A stretch of 64,000 nt of DNA from Streptococcus sp. k-402 (GTDB lineage: Bacteria; Bacillota; Bacilli; Lactobacillales; Streptococcaceae): assembly GCF_013277515.1 (NCBI RefSeq), contig NZ_VMNB01000008.1, forward strand, positions 23,846-87,845, in the 5' to 3' direction. The notes beneath the pieces were generated by a model that was given only the letters and a program-made list of their open reading frames with translations, had not been told where the DNA came from and did no database searches. Within the stretch, counting starts at the first letter, position 1. Every line of letters begins with the position of its first letter. Both the position numbers and the translations under genes were made by a program. This document shows, piece by piece, positions 33,022-43,540 of the stretch.

Positions 33022-33966
33022 TTAGTTAGTAGTAATCAAACCATCAGGTTCAATCGTAAATTCTGGTTTTACTGATAACGAACCATCAGACTTGAGATAG
33101 TACCATCCGTTTCCTGATTTAATAAATTGCTTAGATTTCATATCCCCATCTTTTTCATCCAAGTAATACCAAGTTTCACGATATTTTACCCAACCTTTAG
33201 CCATTCTACCATCCGACTTAAAATAGTACCAACGATGATCGATATGCATCCAACCAGTAACCATGGCACCACGCTTATCTAAATAAAACCAATCCTTGCC
33301 ATCATTGAACCATTTATTGATGAAACAGTAGCCTCTATTATCAAAGTAGAACCATTCTCCTTTGATATTTTTCCATTGAGATTTTGGATAAGAGCCATCT
33401 GCTTCTTCCCACCACCAACCAACTTCGTTTCGTTTCCAGTTTCCTTCAGTTAGACCAGATTCAATATCTTTCTTAAACTGTTCTCTACTAATGCCCCATT
33501 TTGCAAGGTATGGATAGGGATCTACATGATCACTTCCATTATTTGGTTGGTTGTAAGTACAAAATTGATGAGTTTTAATCCCAGCAAGACTACTAGAATC
33601 TAGAGTTTTAGGGATTCCAGCCTCGTCAGCTAACTCACGTAATAGCTTGACATAAAGTCGATAATCCCTCATGAATTCTTCTTTAGATTCATGACTTTCT
33701 ATTAGTTCAACTTGAGCGTAACCTTCAACATTCCATCCGCCACCAACATCATAAGCACCTCGGTCTACTAACCAAGTTTGCATGATACGACCATTCCCTA
33801 CCACATGGGAGAAAAATCCTGACTCAACTGGACGACGCAAATGGTAATCCGCTTCATTTTGTGCTGTTGAGTTAGGATTACCTGTAGAGTGAGCATGAAC
33901 TTGTCGATAGGGTTGCTCACCGATTTGAGGAAGATTTGTTCGTAATCTACTTTTATCAACTTCCAT
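33022..33966 (-). CDS. phage lysin, LytA-type N-acetylmuramoyl-L-alanine amidase, 314 aa
   Basis: I start at [16 protein letters not shown], which matches the start of LytA; it overlaps the holin end by 11 bases. The amidase_2 domain (about 1-175) has [11 protein letters not shown] and the zinc residues of [14 protein letters not shown]. Six choline-binding repeats follow ([38 protein letters not shown]). Compared with typical LytA, two residues are missing before the last repeat (SGNGWYYL where pneumococcal LytA has DGTGWYYL). It digests the host wall at the end of infection. Confidence 0.95.
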   Translation of the reverse strand: MEVDKSRLRTNLPQIGEQPYRQVHAHSTGNPNSTAQNEADYHLRRPVESGFFSHVVGNGRIMQTWLVDRGAYDVGGGWNVEGYAQVELIESHESKEEFMRDYRLYVKLLRELADEAGIPKTLDSSSLAGIKTHQFCTYNQPNNGSDHVDPYPYLAKWGISREQFKKDIESGLTEGNWKRNEVGWWWEEADGSYPKSQWKNIKGEWFYFDNRGYCFINKWFNDGKDWFYLDKRGAMVTGWMHIDHRWYYFKSDGRMAKGWVKYRETWYYLDEKDGDMKSKQFIKSGNGWYYLKSDGSLSVKPEFTIEPDGLITTN

Positions 33967-34384
33967 GATTATCCTCCTTATCATCGTTAGACTTTCCTTC
34001 AGTTAGATGTTCAAAAGCTTTTAAAATTGGTTTAAAAAGTAGAATATTCCCTTTTACTTTTTGATAGTTCTCAATTAGTGATTGGAAAGTAAAAACTAGG
34101 TATCCGATATAAATCGAATACAGAAACATAAATCCAGTTTTTTCAGGCAACAAAACAGACATCGGAATCAATAACAGTAACATAAAAATCCCTAAGACTT
34201 TTCGAATTAATCCATTGATTCCAATTCTACTCTTATACTCAACATCAGGATTTACAATTGCAGCAAATGTGCCTGATGCAAAGTCTACAATTTCCATGAT
34301 GACAATTAACGCTAACGCATACAAAATAAGCCCATCTTCTGTTTCGATGAGCTTTCTTAAAAAATTAAACAATTCAATATCCAT
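33956..34384 (-). CDS. phage holin, 142 aa
   Basis: A holin of the phage_holin_4 (TcdE/Cph1-like) type with membrane segments at about 19-41, 66-85 and 87-110. The sequence [25 protein letters not shown] and a charged C-terminus ([10 protein letters not shown]) are characteristic. It forms the membrane lesion that lets the lysin reach the wall. It directly precedes and overlaps the lysin gene. Confidence 0.9.
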   Translation of the reverse strand: MDIELFNFLRKLIETEDGLILYALALIVIMEIVDFASGTFAAIVNPDVEYKSRIGINGLIRKVLGIFMLLLLIPMSVLLPEKTGFMFLYSIYIGYLVFTFQSLIENYQKVKGNILLFKPILKAFEHLTEGKSNDDKEDNHGS

Positions 34385-34396
34385 TTTTAATACTCC

Positions 34397-34648
34397 CTAT
34401 TGTTCTTTTTTATTTGACTCAATTTCAGCTAAAACAGCATCTTCTAATTCATATCGTTTATCTCGGAACAATTTTTCTTGGTTTCTCATTTCGAGACGAT
34501 GCTCCGCATAGAGCTCTGAATGATAGAGAAACTCAGATACTGTAGAAACACCATGTTCATCAACATCAACAGTATACTGCTTAACTACTTCATCACCAAT
34601 CTTCAAATTTCCAACCAAACGTGTTGTTTTAGTAATTTCTAACGCCAT
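34397..34648 (-). CDS. phage protein, DUF1366-like, 83 aa
   Basis: A small soluble protein (MALEITKTTRLVGNLKIGDE) with a charged helical second half, found between tail fibre and holin genes in streptococcal phages. Its stop and start overlap or abut neighbours. Likely a minor virion or lysis-accessory protein; function is unknown. Confidence 0.6.
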   Translation of the reverse strand: MALEITKTTRLVGNLKIGDEVVKQYTVDVDEHGVSTVSEFLYHSELYAEHRLEMRNQEKLFRDKRYELEDAVLAEIESNKKEQ

Positions 34649-34854
34649 TAACTTTCTCCTTTCTCTCTTTTAGTTTTTACTTCCTCAAATAAATCCTTGA
34701 GGTCTGAGTCATAATCTAATACATCTTTCATCAACTGTAGTTCACTCGCAGCAACTAAGTAAAGTGCCTCGCTCTGAGATGCTTGACTTTCAGCTTGCGC
34801 CAACTTTTTAGTCAATGAGTCAACTGCTAATTGATGGATTAAATCTGTGTTCAT
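34648..34854 (-). CDS. small phage protein, 68 aa
   Basis: A helical, coiled-coil-prone peptide (SLTKKLAQAESQASQSEALYLVAASELQLM). It overlaps the tail fibre gene by 35 bases and the following gene by one base, so translation is coupled. Streptococcal phages often have such a gene after the tail fibre. Function is unknown. Confidence 0.6.
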   Translation of the reverse strand: MNTDLIHQLAVDSLTKKLAQAESQASQSEALYLVAASELQLMKDVLDYDSDLKDLFEEVKTKREKGES

Positions 34855-37800
34855 CTTCTAACATCTCCAATCGTTTATTTAATTTTCGAATATCAAGTAT
34901 TAACTCTTGAATCCCTTTTAAAGCGATATTCGTTAATCTTGTATTATCAAGATTCAGAAAACCACCATTTTCATACACCAGTGACGAATCAATTTGTTGA
35001 ACATCTTGAGCGATGAGTCCAATTTTGGTATGAGCCTTTTGAATACGATTCCCTATTTTCTTCCAGTCATACTCTTTAAATTGAAATCTTTTGATAAAAT
35101 CGAGTGCTTTATAGTTAGATAAGCCTATATTCTCTTTTAAGTTTTTATCAGAAAAATGTTGGTTAACAATTTGCCATAAGCTATAAGCATTTCCGTTATA
35201 TGAGTAGTAAATATCATTTCCTGATCCACCAAAGTCTAGAGACACATTATTAGAATTCCAATAACTAATAGTTCCTGTAGTTGAGCCATTAATGCTACTT
35301 TTGCCGTACTTTAACCAGCCAATTCCTTTTGCCTTAATGTATCCTTCGACCGTCAATAGAAAATCATCACTATCACTTGCAGTGTTTCCAGTAGTAAAAT
35401 CTGAATCTTTGTAAATAAATAAGCCGTAAGGAACATTGTCCCCTCGGCCATAAGAACCTATAAATTGTACGCCTAAACCATCTTTAGAATTAAACTGACG
35501 AGGAACATTAATCTGTAATCCACCGTTGATAGCGTCAAATGAACCATAAGCACCTAACTTAATTTTTGTTTCTCCAGTTAATAATCCACCAGAAATTGTG
35601 GTTCCAGTTATTGTGCCACCCTGAATTCTGTCACCACTTAGTAAGCCTGACTTTATTTGACTAGCATCAATCCTAACACTTTGTACACTATTGATAAAAG
35701 CATTCTTAGCAAACAGCTGTCGTAAATAAGCTTCATTTGCAACTAACTTATTAAAAAACGCTTGATCCACGACAATTTTATCTGCAGTTACTGAATTTGA
35801 CGCTAATACCATAGTAGTTACAGACCCAGATTCAAAGTTTGATGTCTTTAATTTATCAATCATTCCTGATTTAATGACTGCTCTATCAATTAAAGTATCC
35901 CCAGTGATATGAGTTGCCTTACCAATGATTCTATTAATTCCATTTGCGCCTAGATTAATACCTGAAATTAAAGAGCCTGCATTAGTTAAATTTTGAATCG
36001 AATAGGAACCTTGATGTTGCTGAACAAGACTTTCTGTTGCAATTTGTTGAAAGGATGTACTATCTACAAAGTTTTTAGGTGGCTGACTACCTCGAACAAT
36101 TGAAATTTGGCCAACTGCCACAGTGCCGTTCTTTTCTAGCCAAATATGAAGCCCAAAATCATCTGTTTTTGTCACGGTTTTATTTATCGTAAAAGTTCCT
36201 GTAAAAATTTGAGCTGCGCCCGTTCTAGTCGGACTGATGGTGAAACCTCCTATTGAGTTACCTGATTTGATTTCAAAACCAACTTTTCCATCAGGTAGTA
36301 CATCTATCCATAAATTGACCCTATAAGAAAGTTTCTCACCAGCAACAAATTTTTGACTATGAAGAGGCATTTGGAAACCACGCCAACCATTTGTTGTCCT
36401 ACCACTTTGTGCAATTCTTAGCAGCTTGTATTCATTAGTTCCAGTCATAACTAAATTCGAATTCGGTTCACGTTCTCTATATTTACTAAAATTGGTTGGA
36501 TCGTATACTAAGTTTTGGTTATCAATTAAATCACTGACTCTTGTAATCAGTCCTTCGGATGTTTGTACAACCTGACTAATTGTTTTGCCTTGTTCACTAA
36601 TAGTTCTTGTATGACTACTTAGAGTATCTTTTACTTCGTTAAAAGCCGTTACAGTTGTTAAATCTTCGATAGGTTTAGTCCAATAATTTGGGAAGATATC
36701 TCCAGTAGTAATCATTAAAGCTCTCCAATGAAACTTACCTGAACTCGCTCCATCAATACGAAATTGTAATTCAAAGTTTTTAAAATTATTGAACATCTCA
36801 TCTGTTACGATTCGAGAAATCTTAATAATATGGTAGTTTGTACCAGTTTTTAATGTAGTAGACCAAGAGGTATGAAAGGGATTAGAATGAACACTCCATA
36901 CAGCACTATTATCTGATTTTTTATAGCCTGGACCTTGTAAGATAATTCTAGGAGTAACAGTTGAATCTAATACAACATTATCGACAGAAATATAAACAAA
37001 TAGATTGATTTTTGTCCCTGAATAAATGCCAGTCGAATCACCATAAGGAATTTTTCCTAATGTTTGAATCCAATTGAGTTTCGAGTTTATTTCTTTGTAT
37101 GAAGTCCAACTATCACTGGAACCAGATGCTAAGTTTCGATGAGAAACACTAGTTGGTATTAAAGCTTTAGTTTCACTAATAGTCCGAGTGAAACTATTAG
37201 ATGTTTCTCTAACTAAGTTTTGCACGCTAGAGTTCGTTACATAACCTCTATCTAAAATATTTTTATCAACATCTGATTTAGTTTGAAATCCTTTTAAATT
37301 TATTACGGACTCTACCTGACTACTGGTCAATCGTTTGGCTATTTCACCTGCTTGAATTTTAATTGTTGTTTCAGTACTAGCAAGTCGATTTGTCGTTTGA
37401 TTAAAATCTGTTTGTGATACTTTAGTCTTTATAGCATCTGCAGCAACTTGTAAATCAGCTTTAGTTTTAGATATTGCTAATGTGTTCTCTGATATTCTTT
37501 GGAGTGCTTCACTAGCTGTTTGTTTAATATTTTCTACATAGGTCTTTTCAGCTTTTAGATTTATTTTATCCTTGGCTTGTGATATTTCTGTTCGTTGTTG
37601 CTCTACGGTATTTTTGATAGCATCGAAGTCTGTCTTTGAAACCTTGTTAGTAATAACCCCCTTAAGCTTATCAATTGAAGATTCTACTGTCGTAATTTGA
37701 TTCAATAAGCTATTCTTGCTGAGTTCAACTAACCGATTTGCTTCAGCAATAGCTTCTTTTTTATAGTTTAAGGTATCTGTTAGTACTGTATTAGTAGTTT

Positions 37801-39154
37801 CTTTAACTTCTTTACTGACCTCTAAGGCATGATTAGCTAAATCTCTACTACTATTTGCTTTAGCCAATACATCGTTGTATCTATTTTCATTAAGTGATTC
37901 ATTAGATAGAACTTTAGAACCAACATCAGCGATCTTTCCTTCAATCTCTTGACGAATACCATCTGCGTAGACTTCGGCACTCGCTTTGACTTTTTCAATA
38001 TCATCAAGGAGTGATTCTTTTTGTTTAGTGAATTCGGCATCAAAGGCTGTGTTCGCATTTTTCAAAGCTTTTTTAATTGCTACTTCTTGTAATGTGAAAC
38101 CAGAGTCTAAAATTGCATTTGCAACAGTTGAAATTCCACTATTCGAAGTTGAACTACCTACCATTGGTTTATCATCAAAAGTAATCGAGATATATTCTTG
38201 TGTCAGTGCGTCAAATTCATAAGCGACTGCCTTTTTTGGAATATCAATCTCATGTTTCAAACTCTTGATATATACGGTATCACCTAAATGTACTACCTGC
38301 CCATCGAGTTCATAGGCTTCAATCGTAATAGCATCCGATAACTTATCAATTCCTTCATTCTTAAACTTAGCCTCAGCCCACTTCCTTAACTCCTCAATGC
38401 TTTTAAGAGTATTATTTTCGTACTCTTTTTCATTGATATATGGATAGTAAGTGATTAGAGGACTATCGACAGTAATTTTAATTGTCTGGTCTTTATCTTT
38501 ACCATCCGGTTTAAATGTTGATTTTGCATGAATACGAGTAATGATTGATTGAGTTGATTTGGTTCTCTTGTAAGACTTTAGATTCTTATGTGTTGTTATG
38601 ACAACACCCCTATTTTCACCTCTATTCTTCTTGATTGTCAGAGCCAAATTGTCACGAATCAACTCCCCTTCCCAAGTTCCTATAATAGAATGAGCACCAT
38701 CCATTAAGACAGCATAGAGTGTCTTTGCTTCATTTGTATTGAAAGTACGGCGATCTGTAACATCACTCGTAAATGAAAAATCACCAAGATTGGTCTTAGT
38801 ATTTTGAACCATTTGGGATAAGGCCATACCACATGTAAGATTAGCAACACTAATTGGTTCGATAGACCGTTGCATAATATCATCTGAAATATGGTAGGCG
38901 GTTATATCCAAACTATCATCGTTTTCAATTGGCTTTTTAATACGAAATAACTGAAATCCTAAGACAGGCACAGGAGCCTTGATAAGCATATCCTCTTTTA
39001 TTTGTTTATAGATACCAGAATCGGTAATTGGATAGCGAATAGATAAGGTGAAATCACCGTTCAGGGTTTCTTTTACAATAGCAGTGCTAGTTTCATGAAG
39101 AGGTAATCCATTCCACTTTGCAGTTCTAATATCTTTGTTCAACAAAAATAACAT
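34820..39154 (-). CDS. tail endopeptidase/fibre protein with S74 self-cleaving chaperone, 1444 aa
   Basis: The N-terminal about 350 residues match the prophage tail endopeptidase (Tal/gp44-like) domain that binds Dit. A long coiled-coil section (about 360-700), carbohydrate-binding-like beta domains and collagen-free stalk repeats follow. The C-terminus from about 1335 (SDKNLKENIGLSNYKALDFI) is an S74 intramolecular chaperone, which folds the trimeric fibre and cuts itself off at the SD motif. It probably recognises the host surface. Confidence 0.85.
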   Translation of the reverse strand: MLFLLNKDIRTAKWNGLPLHETSTAIVKETLNGDFTLSIRYPITDSGIYKQIKEDMLIKAPVPVLGFQLFRIKKPIENDDSLDITAYHISDDIMQRSIEPISVANLTCGMALSQMVQNTKTNLGDFSFTSDVTDRRTFNTNEAKTLYAVLMDGAHSIIGTWEGELIRDNLALTIKKNRGENRGVVITTHKNLKSYKRTKSTQSIITRIHAKSTFKPDGKDKDQTIKITVDSPLITYYPYINEKEYENNTLKSIEELRKWAEAKFKNEGIDKLSDAITIEAYELDGQVVHLGDTVYIKSLKHEIDIPKKAVAYEFDALTQEYISITFDDKPMVGSSTSNSGISTVANAILDSGFTLQEVAIKKALKNANTAFDAEFTKQKESLLDDIEKVKASAEVYADGIRQEIEGKIADVGSKVLSNESLNENRYNDVLAKANSSRDLANHALEVSKEVKETTNTVLTDTLNYKKEAIAEANRLVELSKNSLLNQITTVESSIDKLKGVITNKVSKTDFDAIKNTVEQQRTEISQAKDKINLKAEKTYVENIKQTASEALQRISENTLAISKTKADLQVAADAIKTKVSQTDFNQTTNRLASTETTIKIQAGEIAKRLTSSQVESVINLKGFQTKSDVDKNILDRGYVTNSSVQNLVRETSNSFTRTISETKALIPTSVSHRNLASGSSDSWTSYKEINSKLNWIQTLGKIPYGDSTGIYSGTKINLFVYISVDNVVLDSTVTPRIILQGPGYKKSDNSAVWSVHSNPFHTSWSTTLKTGTNYHIIKISRIVTDEMFNNFKNFELQFRIDGASSGKFHWRALMITTGDIFPNYWTKPIEDLTTVTAFNEVKDTLSSHTRTISEQGKTISQVVQTSEGLITRVSDLIDNQNLVYDPTNFSKYREREPNSNLVMTGTNEYKLLRIAQSGRTTNGWRGFQMPLHSQKFVAGEKLSYRVNLWIDVLPDGKVGFEIKSGNSIGGFTISPTRTGAAQIFTGTFTINKTVTKTDDFGLHIWLEKNGTVAVGQISIVRGSQPPKNFVDSTSFQQIATESLVQQHQGSYSIQNLTNAGSLISGINLGANGINRIIGKATHITGDTLIDRAVIKSGMIDKLKTSNFESGSVTTMVLASNSVTADKIVVDQAFFNKLVANEAYLRQLFAKNAFINSVQSVRIDASQIKSGLLSGDRIQGGTITGTTISGGLLTGETKIKLGAYGSFDAINGGLQINVPRQFNSKDGLGVQFIGSYGRGDNVPYGLFIYKDSDFTTGNTASDSDDFLLTVEGYIKAKGIGWLKYGKSSINGSTTGTISYWNSNNVSLDFGGSGNDIYYSYNGNAYSLWQIVNQHFSDKNLKENIGLSNYKALDFIKRFQFKEYDWKKIGNRIQKAHTKIGLIAQDVQQIDSSLVYENGGFLNLDNTRLTNIALKGIQELILDIRKLNKRLEMLEDEHRFNPSISS

Positions 39155-39877
39155 TTAAGCCCACCCCCAATTTGTTTCAAAGCTTAAAGAAGTAATACCT
39201 CTACCAAGAACAACACCTACTTCTTTTTTAGCGCTTGGATCAATAGTGATAAAATCACCAGACCATTTGATGTACTTTTTGCTAGTCGTTAAAAAACTTG
39301 GACTTTTTGGTTCGTTTACCATCACTAGAGGTTCTGTAAGTTTTTCAATTTTAATAACCTGATCACCAATCGTAAACTGCGTCTCAGTTGTAGAATTTCC
39401 CATTATTGTTATTTTAGGAAATGCTAGAGACGTACCTTGAACTCTTAGCACTCCGTTTGATGTCAAAGTTTGTCTATCTATTGATTTAAAAAACTTTGTA
39501 GGATGACAAATAAAGGTAGCTTTTGTCGCATACACACCATCTCTCTCTTGTTTTACCTCAGTACATTTTACTCGGTAACACCAAAGACGTGTGGTTTTCA
39601 TCCGTTCACTCTCAAGCCAAAACTGCTCCTTGATAAATAGACCCATAAATTGATGGAGTTGTTCTTCTGAGGGCTTAACAATGTAAATCGTATATGATTT
39701 TTCAATTAAATCACGGTGCTGATTTGTTTGCGAAAGAGCGCCACTCATTCCTTTATGTTCTAATAAACTCGTTTTACTCTCCGCTAGAATAACAGAAGGC
39801 GATTCGTGGACAATCACCTTAAAAGGAAAACTAGAAGTTCCAATTCCATCTATGACTAACTCGTTTCTTTTAATCAT
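39155..39877 (-). CDS. distal tail protein Dit, 240 aa
   Basis: A siphovirus Dit/tail component (PF05709 type): FPFKVIVHESPSVILAESKT at the start, the hinge around GDFITIDPSAKKEV near the end. It forms the hexameric hub at the tail tip, joining the tail tube to the Tal/fibre protein. Position between tape measure and fibre supports the assignment. Its start overlaps the tape measure stop by 4 bases. Confidence 0.88.
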   Translation of the reverse strand: MIKRNELVIDGIGTSSFPFKVIVHESPSVILAESKTSLLEHKGMSGALSQTNQHRDLIEKSYTIYIVKPSEEQLHQFMGLFIKEQFWLESERMKTTRLWCYRVKCTEVKQERDGVYATKATFICHPTKFFKSIDRQTLTSNGVLRVQGTSLAFPKITIMGNSTTETQFTIGDQVIKIEKLTEPLVMVNEPKSPSFLTTSKKYIKWSGDFITIDPSAKKEVGVVLGRGITSLSFETNWGWA

Positions 39878-42800
39878 ATAGTGGCTCCTCTCAATTGTTT
39901 TTGACGTGCTAATTCTTCTGCGATTCGACTTGCTACTTCATTTGCTATTTTTTCAATATCTGCCTGTTCTCGGATAATATTTCCAGTAATCGAAATGTTG
40001 ATGTCTGGCATTCTTAAATCCATCGTTCTTGAAATACCTCTTCCGATTGCCCCAAGAGTAGATTCATTTAAAGGGAGTACCGCTTCGTTTCCTGCTTCTC
40101 CTCCTACCATTAGGGAATTCCCTATTGTTCCGAAGGCAGTTGGTTTGGTTAAAATTCCCCCTTTTGCATACCACTCAACTCCGATTCTAGGAATTTGTCC
40201 CTTTAACCAATCCAGAGGGTTTGCAGATCCTGACACACTAAAATGAGGTAAAGGAATGTGTGGCCACTGAAATCTGAAATTAAAGAGATTTTTGATAGCA
40301 GTTATAGCAGTTGAAACTGCATTTTTGGCAGTGTTAATTGCATTCGAAATTGTGTTTTTTACACCGTTCCAAACATTGGCCACTGTGCTTGAAATTCCAT
40401 TTAAAATACCTGAAATAGTTGAACTGATACTATTCCAAATTGTACTGACAACGTTACTAATTGCTGATAAGAGATTACTAATTGTATTCTTAATCCCATT
40501 CCAGGTGTTTGATATAAGTTGACTAATAGTACTTAGAACTAAGCTTACAATTGACTTGATGGATTCCCATACTGTTGAAATAACTGCCTTTATTGTTTCC
40601 CATGCACCAGACCAATCTCCTGTAATAATTTGCATTACTGCTTTAATAATGCCTAAGACTAGATTGATTGCCGTTTCAACTACTTGTTTGATGATTTCCC
40701 AAGCTGTGCTGATGATTAGTTTTATGTTTTCCCATGCTGCCTGAATATAAGGTTCTAGAATAGACATAACGGTAGTTATAACTGTTGATATTGCATTCCA
40801 AACTGTGGTTGCAGCTGCAAGAATTAATTCTTGGTTTTCACTCCACCACGAAGTCAGTGTTCCCCAGATACTTAAAATAAAGTCTGATATTTCTTGAATG
40901 ATAGTAGATATAAAAGAATAAATAGCATTCCAAATATCCGTTACTGCTGTTCTAAATCCCTCGTTATGTTCCCAAAGTTCTTTTATTCCTACAATTAACA
41001 AAGCAAGAACAGCTATAATTCCTAAGACTATAGCAATAACTGGTGCTACACTTGCTATTAAGCCACCAATTGTGACACCCATTGCTAAGGCAGCTGCTTG
41101 AAGCGCTAAAAATATAGGGAGTAATAAGCCTAATCCAGCAATAAGGCTACCCACAATAACAATAAATTGTTTGACTGGCGTTGATAAACCAGAGAACCAC
41201 TCAGCAACTGAACGTAGCAAATCAGCTAGAATCTCTAGTATTGGTGCAAAAGTGACAGCTATAGCATCTCCTACTTCAGCTAATGCTAACTTAGCTTCAT
41301 TTTGAGTAGTTGTAAATTTATCAATTGGATCTAGTGTCGCTTCATAAGTTGAGCCGACTGTTCCTGACGCTTTCTTTGCTGTTTCAGCTAAGTCATCGAA
41401 AGATAAAGCTCCACGACTAATAGCATCCACCATTCGTGGACCACCCTTAGTTCCAAATATATCTGAAGCGAGGGTTAACTTTTCAGTTTCACTAGTTGAA
41501 TTTCTAATTTTTTCGATGGTTTCAGCTAAACCTTGTTGTAGGGTCTTTCCAGATGCCGCATACTTCACAGATGCTTTTGATAAGGATGATAAAGAGGCTG
41601 ATGAATCCACACCAGCCTTTTCAAATTTCCCCATTAAGGCAACACCCTCATCAAATGAAAGTCCTAATGCCTTAATTTGTGGTGCTCCAGAAACAACCTT
41701 ATCCATCAAATCTTGAACTCCAACCCCAGTAGCTTGACTGGTAAAGGTCACCGTATCAAGTACACTAGACAAATCCGTTGCCTGTAAGCCATAGGCTTCT
41801 ATAGCTTTTTTAGCTGAAATAGCTGATGAGGTAACATCACTCCCATTTATGGATGCGAATTGGATGAGATAACTTGAAGCTGATTTTAAACGATCACCGG
41901 TTAAACCAAACTGAGTGTTCAATTCTCCGACTGCACTTCCAGCAGTGTTAAAGTCTGTAGGAATTTCTGTAGCAAGGTTCTTTGCGATAGTTGTCATTTC
42001 TTCTAAAGCTTGGCCAGTTGCTCCAGTTTTAGTGACAATGATATCCATCCCTTCATCAACTTCACTAAAAGCTTCAAGCGACTGTTTTCCAAAATCAATC
42101 AATTTTTGTGATAATTCTGCTAAACGGTCACTGAATTCCATTAGGATATCTGCCTTTAAGAGATGATTGATTTCTGATAGATTATCCTTCGCACTTGTTG
42201 AACTAGTGCCCATCTCTTCCATCTCATTTTGAAGATGATTATAGGCCGTTTTGGTATTATTTAGAGTCTGTTCCAGTTTATTGGCTTCAATCGAATTTTC
42301 GCCATACTGAGATTTTGTTAGTTCTAGCTGTTTCTCTAAATTCTGAATCTGTTTTTCTAGTAAAGAGGAACTTTCATTTACTTTTCTCTGAGCTAAAGCT
42401 AGCTTTTCAGATTCACTAGCATTTGAAGAAAGTTCACTTTCTTGTAATTTAAATTGACTCGTTAATTTTTCACTCTCAGAAGCTAGACGAGCTTGTTCTT
42501 GTTTCAAGCTATCCCATTGACTTTTAGTACTACTTAGTCGATTTCCATTTTCCGATAAGGCTTGATTGACACCCTCTAGTTTGCTTTCATAACTTTTCAG
42601 TACTGTCTGAGTAGTTTCTACTTCCCTTTGAAAGGCTCGATATTGTTCCGCCCCAATATTACCTGACTTAAATTGAGCTTCAACTTGAGCTTGTGCCTGC
42701 CTTAAGGTAGCTAACTTTTCTTTAGTAGTTTCAACTTGTTTAGCAAGCACTTCTTGTTTTTGAGTAAGGAGTGTGACATTTCCTGTATCAAACTTAAGAG

Positions 42801-42933
42801 CCTTATCAATTTGTTTCAATTCTTTAGTTGATTCAGCGGCTTGTTTATTTACCCCTTTTAAGGCATTTTGCAAGGGTTGTGTGTCACCACCAATTTCTAT
42901 TGTGATGCCTTTTATATTCCCAGCCATGTTCAC
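39874..42933 (-). CDS. tape measure protein, 1019 aa
   Basis: A long protein with an N-terminal coiled coil (about 1-270, rich in K/E/Q repeats such as ESTKELKQIDKALKFDTGN). A TP901-type tape measure core follows (about 290-560, FSEVDEGMDIIVTKTGATGQALEEM), then hydrophobic segments (about 590-680), and then Trp-rich helical repeats (WNAISTVITTVMS, WESIKSIVSLVLS). It sets tail length and is ejected at infection. The C-terminal part ends with a glycine-rich region (GEAGNEAVLPLNESTLG) common to the family. Confidence 0.93.
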   Translation of the reverse strand: MNMAGNIKGITIEIGGDTQPLQNALKGVNKQAAESTKELKQIDKALKFDTGNVTLLTQKQEVLAKQVETTKEKLATLRQAQAQVEAQFKSGNIGAEQYRAFQREVETTQTVLKSYESKLEGVNQALSENGNRLSSTKSQWDSLKQEQARLASESEKLTSQFKLQESELSSNASESEKLALAQRKVNESSSLLEKQIQNLEKQLELTKSQYGENSIEANKLEQTLNNTKTAYNHLQNEMEEMGTSSTSAKDNLSEINHLLKADILMEFSDRLAELSQKLIDFGKQSLEAFSEVDEGMDIIVTKTGATGQALEEMTTIAKNLATEIPTDFNTAGSAVGELNTQFGLTGDRLKSASSYLIQFASINGSDVTSSAISAKKAIEAYGLQATDLSSVLDTVTFTSQATGVGVQDLMDKVVSGAPQIKALGLSFDEGVALMGKFEKAGVDSSASLSSLSKASVKYAASGKTLQQGLAETIEKIRNSTSETEKLTLASDIFGTKGGPRMVDAISRGALSFDDLAETAKKASGTVGSTYEATLDPIDKFTTTQNEAKLALAEVGDAIAVTFAPILEILADLLRSVAEWFSGLSTPVKQFIVIVGSLIAGLGLLLPIFLALQAAALAMGVTIGGLIASVAPVIAIVLGIIAVLALLIVGIKELWEHNEGFRTAVTDIWNAIYSFISTIIQEISDFILSIWGTLTSWWSENQELILAAATTVWNAISTVITTVMSILEPYIQAAWENIKLIISTAWEIIKQVVETAINLVLGIIKAVMQIITGDWSGAWETIKAVISTVWESIKSIVSLVLSTISQLISNTWNGIKNTISNLLSAISNVVSTIWNSISSTISGILNGISSTVANVWNGVKNTISNAINTAKNAVSTAITAIKNLFNFRFQWPHIPLPHFSVSGSANPLDWLKGQIPRIGVEWYAKGGILTKPTAFGTIGNSLMVGGEAGNEAVLPLNESTLGAIGRGISRTMDLRMPDINISITGNIIREQADIEKIANEVASRIAEELARQKQLRGATI

Positions 42934-42945
42934 ATCTCCTTTCTA

Positions 42946-43529
42946 TTAAAAATTATCAAAATCACTTTGATTCGCTTTTCTTGTGTTGCTTGTTTCATTT
43001 GTCCGCAAGTTTACATAGTCAGTTTGATAATCAAGAGCCATCCCAATTGAAATATGCTTTAAGTCATCTATGGATAAACCAGTTTCCTTACAACAAAATA
43101 GATAGCTTTCTACCGTAAAGATTTCTTCACTTGCTGTTTCTGTTTGATCTGCTTTTTTCTTGTATTCATCCCTTGATTAAGCATGTTCATTAAGATAGTT
43201 GCTACTTCTTGAACCGGAAACTCCTCCATCTCCATAAAGAATTCTTTGAATGGTTTAATTTTTGGATTAGCAGATTTCGCAAACACCCAAAAAATTCTGT
43301 GAAAAAAAGTCATATCAAAATTAGTCAGGATGGACAAATCAATATCACCAGTCTCAAGATTTTCTTCCTCATTTAGGTGCTCAATCTTATCAAGAATTGA
43401 CTGCGAACTCACCATTGAAAACAAGTCTTGAAAATAATCTTTACCAAACTGTTCTTTATAGGCAATGGGTGTATACGCATTAGTAGCCAATTCATAGGTC
43501 TTTCCTGAAATTGTAATACTATCTCTCAT
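42946..43529 (-). CDS. tail assembly chaperone gpGT, made by -1 frameshift
   Basis: The end of the 139-residue chaperone gene contains A-AAA-AAG in the zero frame (43158-43152). A -1 slip there continues as KADQTETASEEIFTVESYLF and runs to a TAA at 42946-42948, adding about 70 residues (DDLKHISIGMALDY, then QSDFDNF). This matches the gpG/gpGT arrangement of lambda and many Gram-positive siphoviruses. The extension has no start codon or ribosome site of its own. Frameshifting itself is inferred. Confidence 0.75.
43110..43529 (-). CDS. tail assembly chaperone gpG, 139 aa
   Basis: The unshifted product, located between major tail protein and tape measure as in all siphoviruses of this type. It begins MRDSITISGKTYELATNAYT and is a mixed helical protein that ends in a lysine/glutamine-rich tail (KKQIKQKQQVKKSLR). 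It should coat the tape measure during tail assembly. The slippery site lies about 16 codons before its stop. Confidence 0.8.
   Translation of the reverse strand: MRDSITISGKTYELATNAYTPIAYKEQFGKDYFQDLFSMVSSQSILDKIEHLNEEENLETGDIDLSILTNFDMTFFHRIFWVFAKSANPKIKPFKEFFMEMEEFPVQEVATILMNMLNQGMNTRKKQIKQKQQVKKSLR
43152..43158 (-). other. programmed -1 frameshift heptamer
   Basis: AAAAAAG read as A-AAA-AAG in the gpG frame is a classical -1 slippery heptamer. Both the shifted and unshifted frames are open across it. Confidence 0.75.
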
Positions 43530-43540
43530 CTGTAACTCCT

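Noticed and set aside
38000-38300. Secondary frames in the tail fibre gene
   Set aside because: They are shadow frames within a long gene whose frame continues without break and matches tail proteins at both ends.
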